Origin: Psychrobacter sp. APC 3426
GTDB taxonomy: Bacteria; Pseudomonadota; Gammaproteobacteria; Pseudomonadales; Moraxellaceae
Reading direction: 5' to 3'
DNA length: 56,298 bases
Assembly: GCF_030408035.1 (NCBI RefSeq)
Contig: NZ_JASDCF010000021.1
Coordinates: 1-56,298, forward strand
The notes under the pieces were generated by a model that saw only the letters and a list, made by a program, of their open reading frames with translations, was not told the DNA's origin and did not search any database. Of this stretch, positions 50,171 to 56,298 are shown piece by piece. Each line of letters begins with the position of its first letter. Position 1 is the first letter of the stretch. The position numbers were made by a program, and so were the translations under genes.

Positions 50171-51346
50171 TCATCGATTTTGTACTATACCTCGCTCTAT
50201 TAAAAGTCTCTCTAAAGCGCTTCCATCTTGACGAGTAAGGTTCGGTACATAGCGAGAATAGACCGTGAACAGCATCTTAGTATTGCTATGACCCATTTGC
50301 GCAGCAATCCACTCAGGCGACTCACCAGCTGCTAACCAAAGCGTTGCGGCTGTATGCCTAGTTTGGTAAGGATTTCGCCTCTCAAGCTCTAAATATCGTA
50401 GTAACGGATACCAAACTCGCCGAGTGACATTACGATGATTTAAAGGAGTACCCACTTTTGTGCTAAAAACGAACTCACTTTGATGTTTAGTCAGGCTCTG
50501 CTGCTCAATCAATGCATCATAAACCAGTTGGTTCATTTGGATGATACGATTCGAACCTGTAGTTTTAGTTTTACCTATAACTCCATTAACTATTGCCTGA
50601 TCCACGATGATTTGCCGTCGCTCAAAATCTATGTTTTTCCAAGGCAAACCATCAATCTCACCTGTACGCATGCCAGTAAAAAAGCGTACTACATAGTAGG
50701 GTTTATAATCGGCTCTTACGTTATTAATAATGAGCATAACCTCTTCTAAAGTAAAAGGACTTACTTTACTTTTAGGCTCACTAATTGGTCTTATATTTTT
50801 CCATGGACTCTCAAAATCAAAACGCTCAGATGCTTCGGTAAGCACCATACGCAATGGCGTCATAATATGGTTAATACGAGACGATGATAAAAGTTTTCCG
50901 TTATTTCCCTCTTTAACTAGCTTGCCCCGAAAAGCCATTATTTTAGCTTTACTAATAGTATTCAGCGCTACATTGCCAAAATGAGGAGTTAGGTAAATTC
51001 TAAATATACCCTCTATATTACTTATCTGAGAGTCTCGCCATTCTGGCTTTTTCTCTTCTAACCAAATTTTGCTAAAGCTATCAAAGCCTGAGCTTGAGTC
51101 CTTATGACTATTTGTTGCTTTCATAAGCTCTAAGCTTTGAAACTGCGCAAGCTTTTTACTTTGCGGAAAATAGTTTTCATATCGAAAACTACCCAATTGA
51201 ATGTCAGCTTCCATTCTGTTAACGAAATTCTCTAGACGTTTTCGATTGGGCTTGGTGTCTGCCAGTAAGGTTTGCTCTCTGCAACGTTGACCTATGTATC
51301 GGAAGTCTACATATAGGTTGCCATTACGGGTATTGATACTCGCCAT
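50171..51346 (-). CDS. int: Phage-type tyrosine integrase
   Basis: 391 residues. N-terminal arm-binding domain of DUF3596 type (SINTRNGNLYVDFRYIGQRC), a SAM-like core-binding domain (about 85-190), and a catalytic domain with Arg in TGMRTGEIDGL, YQTRHTAATLW (the RHT variant of HxxR), MGHSNTKM and nucleophile Tyr in FTVYSRYVPN. Full length, looks active. 2 nt after the excisionase-like gene. It is the best candidate for the enzyme that used the tRNA-Asp site at 39403, but it lies 11 kb from it. Confidence 0.92.
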   Translation of the reverse strand: MASINTRNGNLYVDFRYIGQRCREQTLLADTKPNRKRLENFVNRMEADIQLGSFRYENYFPQSKKLAQFQSLELMKATNSHKDSSSGFDSFSKIWLEEKKPEWRDSQISNIEGIFRIYLTPHFGNVALNTISKAKIMAFRGKLVKEGNNGKLLSSSRINHIMTPLRMVLTEASERFDFESPWKNIRPISEPKSKVSPFTLEEVMLIINNVRADYKPYYVVRFFTGMRTGEIDGLPWKNIDFERRQIIVDQAIVNGVIGKTKTTGSNRIIQMNQLVYDALIEQQSLTKHQSEFVFSTKVGTPLNHRNVTRRVWYPLLRYLELERRNPYQTRHTAATLWLAAGESPEWIAAQMGHSNTKMLFTVYSRYVPNLTRQDGSALERLLIERGIVQNR

Positions 51347-51348
51347 GA

Positions 51349-51564
51349 TTACGCTCCCGCTGCAAATGGAATGCTATCGTCAGAACCTGTCAGCATCAAC
51401 TCTTCAATTTTTTGCCAGATAAAAAGGATTTTTCTGCCGCCAAAGGGTTTTATGTAGTGAACCCCTTCAATAAATACCGCATCCTTAAGTTGGTTGCGTA
51501 TGGTCTTGCTGTCATATTTAATACGTTGTGACAGCTCTTCGGTTGTTAAATAGGTATAACTCAT
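51349..51564 (-). CDS. Excisionase-like / AlpA-type DNA-binding protein
   Basis: 71 residues with a winged-helix/MerR-like pattern (YLTTEELSQRIKYDSKTIRNQL...GVHYIKPFGGRKILFIWQKIEELM) as in small directionality factors beside phage integrases. AAGGA precedes ATG 51564. It probably controls excision together with the integrase it precedes. Confidence 0.8.
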   Translation of the reverse strand: MSYTYLTTEELSQRIKYDSKTIRNQLKDAVFIEGVHYIKPFGGRKILFIWQKIEELMLTGSDDSIPFAAGA

Positions 51565-51700
51565 AGTAAAATCCTTACTAAAGATTAAGGTGTTATTATT
51601 TAATAGCTTTATGACCTGCTATAGAACATAATTTACACTAAAAATAATCTTTTGCAAGACATTTTTATCTACAGTAGGTTGTTTTATTATGGGGGAGGTT

Positions 51701-51910
51701 ATGGTGAAGTGTAATTTATCTAGAATTATGGGTGAGAAAAGACTAAAGATTGCTGATGTATCTAGAGATACTGATGTCAACAGAGGCACAATCACACGCA
51801 TGTATAACGAAGAAGCCACAAGAGTGGATCTAGAAGTTGTAGAGAAGCTATGTTTATATTTGGATATTGAAGTGGGCGACCTTTATGAGATAGTTAAGGA
51901 AGAAGAATAA
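51701..51910 (+). CDS. Cro/C1-type helix-turn-helix regulator
   Basis: 69 residues, a single XRE-type HTH (LSRIMGEKRLKIADVSRDTDVNRGTITRMYNEE), likely repressor of the divergent excisionase-integrase operon. ATG 51701 or GTG 51704 follow GGGGGAGG; the in-frame ATG 51689 overlaps that ribosome site. The arms ATAATTTACACT (51628) and AGTGTAATTTAT (51708) are near-perfect inverted copies flanking the divergent promoter region and may be operators. Confidence 0.82.
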   Translation: MVKCNLSRIMGEKRLKIADVSRDTDVNRGTITRMYNEEATRVDLEVVEKLCLYLDIEVGDLYEIVKEEE

Positions 51911-52048
51911 ACCTCTCTTCTTTTAGAATCCAAGATAACGTTGTGCTTATCAGTTATTACACCGAATAATATGTAGCAAACTATGGTTTCTCAAATAAGT
52001 TAAAGGTTCTATTAAGCAATAAAAAGTTCTATAGAAGGTTATTTTAAG

Positions 52049-52076
52049 TTGCAATAGCTCAAAATGTATGTATAAT
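52049..52076 (+). promoter_or_regulatory. Sigma70-type promoter
   Basis: TTGCAA at 52049-52054, a 16-nt spacer, and a perfect TATAAT at 52071-52076 with TG upstream (TATGTATAAT). It is 62 nt from the next start codon. One of the best promoter matches in the window. Confidence 0.75.
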
Positions 52077-52137
52077 TTAATCTGTAGAAAGTCATTACGA
52101 CTGACAGAAATAAATATTAATCTACAGGAGATTATAC

Positions 52138-52416
52138 ATGAGCACATTTATTAAACCGCCGCATGCTTCAATTTGGCTAAGCGCCGAAGCGATATCGCTA
52201 TCTACCAAACTTAGGGTAAACCTGCAAATACAACAGGGTTCACAGTTAGCAAAGATGCTAGGCGTTAACCCCATTTTTTATAATGATGAAGCGGTTAGGA
52301 TATGGGTGCAACGAGAGCTAAATGAAGGATTAGCGCTGAATCGTTATACCTTAACGAATCTTGAGACCAAATTTTTGGCCATTATGAATCATTACGAGAT
52401 TCCTTATTCGTTGTGA
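52138..52416 (+). CDS. Unknown small protein
   Basis: 92 residues. I do not recognise it. ACAGGAG lies 8 nt before ATG. Polar, probably helical and cytosolic, with no membrane helix or Cys motif. Expressed from the promoter at 52049, followed 31 nt later by another small gene, and terminated at 52789. The position between an integrase-regulator module and a defence-like gene suggests an island housekeeping or accessory role, but nothing shows what. Confidence 0.7.
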   Translation: MSTFIKPPHASIWLSAEAISLSTKLRVNLQIQQGSQLAKMLGVNPIFYNDEAVRIWVQRELNEGLALNRYTLTNLETKFLAIMNHYEIPYSL

Positions 52417-52447
52417 TTAACGTCAACTACTTGGTTTGGAGATAACC

Positions 52448-52768
52448 ATGAGCTTAAAACTTATTTTTAGCGCTAATGCAGATCAGTGCGACATACAACT
52501 ATGTGAAGACTATTGGGCATACGGGCATGATGGACGGTATGTAGAGCATATAGAGATACTCTGCAAACAGTATCATATCGATTATCATATTTTGTTTGGC
52601 GTATTAGCGGAGTGCCAGGCTTACTTAGATGATGTTCACTGTGAGTACTGTGGACGACCCTATCAACTTGATGTACCAGCGGATATACCTTATATCAGAA
52701 AACAGTCATCTTGGTTCTGCGAATCATGTATTAGCTTTTCTGGCGGGCAGCTTACAATAGGTAGGTGA
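52448..52768 (+). CDS. Unknown small protein with a zinc-ribbon motif
   Basis: 106 residues. CEYC and CESC (in VHCEYCGRPYQ and WFCESCISF) are 24 residues apart and would bind one zinc ion. The N-terminal two thirds is helical and acidic. ATG 52448 has GGAG 7 nt upstream; the frame is open to TTG 52436 but that codon overlaps the ribosome site. Likely co-transcribed with the 92-residue gene. Function unknown. Confidence 0.72.
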   Translation: MSLKLIFSANADQCDIQLCEDYWAYGHDGRYVEHIEILCKQYHIDYHILFGVLAECQAYLDDVHCEYCGRPYQLDVPADIPYIRKQSSWFCESCISFSGGQLTIGR

Positions 52769-52788
52769 TAATTTAGAACGTATTTAAT

Positions 52789-52819
52789 AACCAGATTGCT
52801 AATGCTCTCTGGTTTTTTT
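52789..52819 (+). terminator. Terminator of the small-gene operon
   Basis: AACCAGA / TCTGGTT stem, 12-nt loop, then TTTTTTT. It separates the two small genes from the STAND gene. Confidence 0.85.
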
Positions 52820-52908
52820 GTGGTTGAAGATTTTTATATTTATATTCTCTAAACATTCTTTCATGCTACTATTTTCAATATATTGATATTAGTGAAGGTA
52901 GTTCAGCT

Positions 52909-55900
52909 ATGGCATTAGAAGGTGGTGGGTTCGCAGATAAGTTTGGCAATAGCTACGAGTCAAATTGGGTTGCTGAGCAATTATTAAGACTAGTTGAAGA
53001 AGAGATAACTTCCATAACTGTAGAGCCATTAGGCGAAGACGAAACAGGCGTAGATTTGATTGTTGAAAAATCAAACGGATCTAGAGAATTTCATCAATGT
53101 AAATCTAGTCACAACAATTCCGATGTATGGACCTTATCATCACTAGAGATTTCAGGTGTGTTGATAAAAGCGTTTAATCAAATACAGAGAACAGATTGTA
53201 CCTTTAAAGTCGTATCTCCATTATCATTCACTCAACTATCCCAACTAAGTTTGAGCGCCAAAAATACAACACCTAATCCTCAAGATTTTATCGAACATCA
53301 GGTTGGCCAAAGCGATAAACGTCGAAAGTTTTTTGAAGACTTATGTCATAAGTTAGGTTTAAACGTTAATGTAGAGATTGATGTTGCAAAAGCTATTCAA
53401 TTTTTGAAAAATTTTGAGGTTATCGCTTTTTCTGTTAACTCTGAATCTCAACGTAATATTCTTGGAAAAATTGATAAGAATTTTAGTAGTAACTCTAATA
53501 ACATAATTGACTACTTAAAAAATTATCCTACTGATAATAATCATTTGCGCTCATCAATTACATCGTTTCAACTTCTCGAAAGTATGAAATGCCAAGGTTT
53601 TAACCAAAGAATTTATGAGAATGATACAAGGTTATTCCCTATTGTAGAGCGTGTCAGTCAGGCTTTTCGAGATTCAATTACACCCTTTCTAATTGAAGAT
53701 AGTTTAATTGAGCGTTCGGAAATAGCAAATTGTATTGACTCAATAAATAACTATCCAATTACCTTGATTAAAGCAGAAGCGGGTATGGGTAAAAGTGCCT
53801 TTCTATTGCAGTTGTGCGATGAGATGCACAAAAAAGGTCATATATGTCTACCGATACGATTAGATCGAAACCGTCCTGAAAAAAATGCAGATGCTTTTGG
53901 AAATGATTTAGGTTTTAGCCATTCACCTGTATTTAGCTTAAATAAATTCGCAGGCGCTAAAAAAGCTATTATTATTTTGGATCAACTAGACGCCATACGT
54001 TGGACAGCTAGTCACTCAAGCAGTGCCTTACAAGTCTGTCAACAAATTGCGTATCAAGTGATTCAACTAAGGGAAGATAAATATGATATTAGTCTGGTTT
54101 TAGCTTGTAGAGACTTTGATTTAAACGAAGACATTCAATTACAAAGTTGGATTTCAAGCCTAAATAATAAAGTAGCGCATATAACCTTAAAAGAGCTATC
54201 TGTTGAAGAAGTTAAAAAAACACTTGAATCATACGAGAATTATGATTCGTTATCGCCTGTCAAACAGACTATTTTGAAAATTCCAATATGGTTAAGTTTC
54301 TACATACAGCTTATAAAAAATGATCAGGGCAGCCTCGACTTTACCAATAAAAGCGATCTTATAAGTTTGTATTGGGTTGATAGATTGAAGCAATTAAACG
54401 GAGTTATAACTGATTTGAGTTCGGCTAACAGCATTATTGATGACTTTATAGAGAAAGCAAGCCGAGATATGCAGTTTTCTATACCAATTAATGCTTTATG
54501 CAATCACAATCCCAACGTTCTTGAGGCGATAATATCTGTCGGTATTTTTAATAAGACAGGTAATCAAGTTAGCTTCCAGCATCAAGCACTATTCGATTAC
54601 CATTTAGGGAAACGCCTTTTTGATATTGCTCGACAGTCAAGCGATGCTTTTCTTAAAGAAATTGGTTCTAGATCTGAACAAACACTGACGCGAAGAGAGC
54701 ATATTAAATATGCCTTAAAGCTATTAGCGCAATCTAAACAATCAGTGTTTTGCCAAAATATTTCAGCATTATTTGATAGCACTAATATTCGATTTCACAT
54801 CAAATATTTAGCTATTAATGTGATCAGAGAGATTACAGTTATTAAAGCCCCTTTGCGTAGTTTAATTATAAACCTTATAAATGATTCAGAACTAAACCAA
54901 CCTTTTATTGATCATGCTTGTTTTGGACACTCGCAAATAGTCGAGGTACTTTCAGAACAAAATGTGATTTCTGTATGGCTAAATGGATCTGACTCGCAAA
55001 TTGACTTGGCTATTCGATTGTTAAGCTCTATAGCTGACAAAGCACCTAGCATTGTTATAAAGGAAATTGAGCCATTTATCGGTGTATCCGAGGAGTGGAA
55101 CAATAGATGCTACTCTGCTTTGAGCTGGAACATTCAAGATGATTCAGAAGAGATGTTTGCAGTACGCAAAAAGCTTTTACAACTAGGTTGTGCAGTTAAT
55201 TATATCAATTGGGATGAGTTAGCAAAGAGCCATCCGAGAAAGGCAATTAAATTAATACAGCTAATTTTAGAAGGTTATAGAGAAGAATTAACAGACTCCA
55301 GTCTTGAGATAAAAGAATCAGAAGAGTCAGTCAAATATCTAAATCGAAAGGTATGGAGAGAAGGTCAGATCGAAAACTTAGAAAATATTTCAGAAGCTTT
55401 GCCTCACGACGTTCTTGAGGAATTAATGCCTCAGGTCTTTGAAATAATTAATAGTTCAATTAATGAAAGCTCTTATACAAGAATATGGCTCTACAGAGGA
55501 AGACTTTTATTTAATGAGCATAGAGATTTTTTAGTAAGAGGTGTATTAAGTATCTTTTTTAAGGCAGGTAAACAATATATAGATAAACCAAATGAGCTAT
55601 TTAATTTACTAACACCATATCTAACGGATAAGCATCCAGTTGTTGAGCACATTATTGCAAATCTGTTGCTCAATCTACCTATTGAATATTCTGATCACAT
55701 TATTAAATGGTTACTTGATAACTCAATTACTAGGTTGGCTTGTGGTAATGGTTATGAAGAGCCAAAATGGATATTACCTAGTAAATTGATTGAGAAGTAT
55801 TCACCACATTGTGAGGACGAGATTTTTAATCATCTTGAAGTTGCAATATCAGATATCGGGCTTAGCAAAAATCTTGAGAGTATAAAATATGCGTTAGAAA

Positions 55901-56247
55901 TGAGAAGAAAATTTGGAAACTTTTGGACAAGTTACTGGGGAGAAGCTCAATACTTCTTACTCAATAAACTTGATAGTAATCGAACCAGTAAACAATCTGT
56001 AGACTTGCACAGAGTTTTACAAAGACGATTTAAAGGTTGTAGTGACACTTATTTTTATTCACATGATTCCTCATATGGCGGTGCAGTTGTTTCACCTTTA
56101 CCACAAGCGAATACATTATCTGATAGAGCATGGACAAAGCTCATACTCACAAACGAAGAATGTTTCAGTACTGAACCGCCCCGACTATATCGGAGAGTGG
56201 ATTGCTTGAGTCAGGCAGCTTTGTCTGACTCAGTAAGACTATCATAG
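52909..56247 (+). pseudogene. Nuclease-STAND NTPase defence-like protein, 3' end replaced by an IS
   Basis: 1112 codons, of which about 1087 are native. N-terminus (1-110): PD-(D/E)xK-like nuclease pattern with Glu17, GVDL (Asp49) and HQCK (Gln63, Lys65), as in Mrr/Cap4-type effectors. Middle: P-loop NTPase with Walker A EAGMGKSAFLL (near 295), Walker B AIIILDQLDAI (near 358) and the LACRDFDL motif (near 400), typical of NACHT/STAND ATPases. The rest is helical-repeat in character, probably the sensor. The layout matches Avs-like anti-phage proteins. At 56172 an IS3-type end (TGAACCGCCCCG) begins and the frame runs 25 codons into it. How much sensor is missing is unknown; activity is doubtful. 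Confidence 0.8.
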
Positions 56248-56298
56248 TATCGTCTCTCAAACTCAAAAGGCGACACATAACCAATCGTACTATGAATG
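56172..56298 (-). mobile_element. IS3-family element, right part cut by window edge
   Basis: The end TGAACCGCCCCG...CGGAGAG is a typical IS3-family terminal repeat beginning with TG. It is followed by the transposase C-terminus on the minus strand. It differs from the IS at 41477 and is a second element type. It interrupts the STAND gene. Confidence 0.85.
56211..56298 (-). CDS. IS3-family transposase OrfB, C-terminal fragment
   Basis: Minus-strand reading gives IHSTIGYVSPFEFERRYYDS followed by LTESDKAA and stop. H-x-x-x-GY-x-SP-x-x-FE is the hallmark of the end of IS3-family integrase proteins. Only the last 28 residues are in the window. Confidence 0.88.
   Translation of the reverse strand, partial: IHSTIGYVSPFEFERRYYDSLTESDKAA

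Noticed and set aside
43836..51346. Reading int plus the trio as a GInt ginABCD operon (three integrases and a small protein)
   Set aside because: A strong terminator separates int from the trio, the proteins are much larger than I recall for Gin proteins, and the last protein has 208 residues; GMT layout fits better. Kept as the alternative.

Overview
The window looks like chromosomal DNA of a Moraxellaceae gammaproteobacterium, most likely Psychrobacter. This genus call is inference from gene content and order (pilW-rodZ-ispG-hisS-yfgM-bamB-der; surE-nlpD without rpoS; hisZ next to purA), moderate G+C and protein style; no database search was possible.

Layout. (1) Positions 1-130 hold the end of an insertion sequence (IS) that runs off the left edge. 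(2) About 0.3-27 kb is ordinary core chromosome: folD and a PsiE-like gene, a CorA transporter, hisZ, purA, ndk, rlmN, the pilW-to-der run, a sensor kinase with a degenerate receiver, a D,D-carboxypeptidase, surE, nlpD and mltB. (3) 27.2-34.2 kb is a molybdenum cofactor cluster (moeA-moaA-moaB-mobA-moaC-moaD-moaE) followed by modA-modB; the transporter ATPase gene modC is not there. (4) 34.2-39.1 kb is a nitric oxide response neighbourhood: hemerythrin, a PLP-dependent desulfhydrase/deaminase-family enzyme, a DUF1971 cupin and quinol-dependent nitric oxide reductase norB. Two 11-1-11 palindromes of NsrR type lie upstream of norB.

(5) From 39.4 kb to the right edge is a mosaic genomic island. 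Its left edge is a 47-nt 3' fragment of tRNA-Asp(GTC), still followed by its terminator, as expected at an attachment site left by an element integrated in that tRNA gene. Inside come two related but broken lipoprotein genes, a small DMT transporter gene, an IS3-type insertion between two truncated genes, a three-gene minus-strand operon of two very large tyrosine recombinases plus a 208-residue protein (layout of a Gamma-Mobile-Trio, GMT, system), a separate integrase-excisionase-regulator module, two small unknown genes with a good promoter, and a large nuclease-STAND NTPase gene resembling anti-phage defence proteins. That last gene is cut at its 3' end by a second kind of IS3-family element.

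How the parts fit: the recombination modules probably explain how the island arrived, and the STAND gene looks like typical defence cargo. Much of the cargo is already decaying through IS insertion and a frameshift. The most interesting part is 43.8-56.2 kb.
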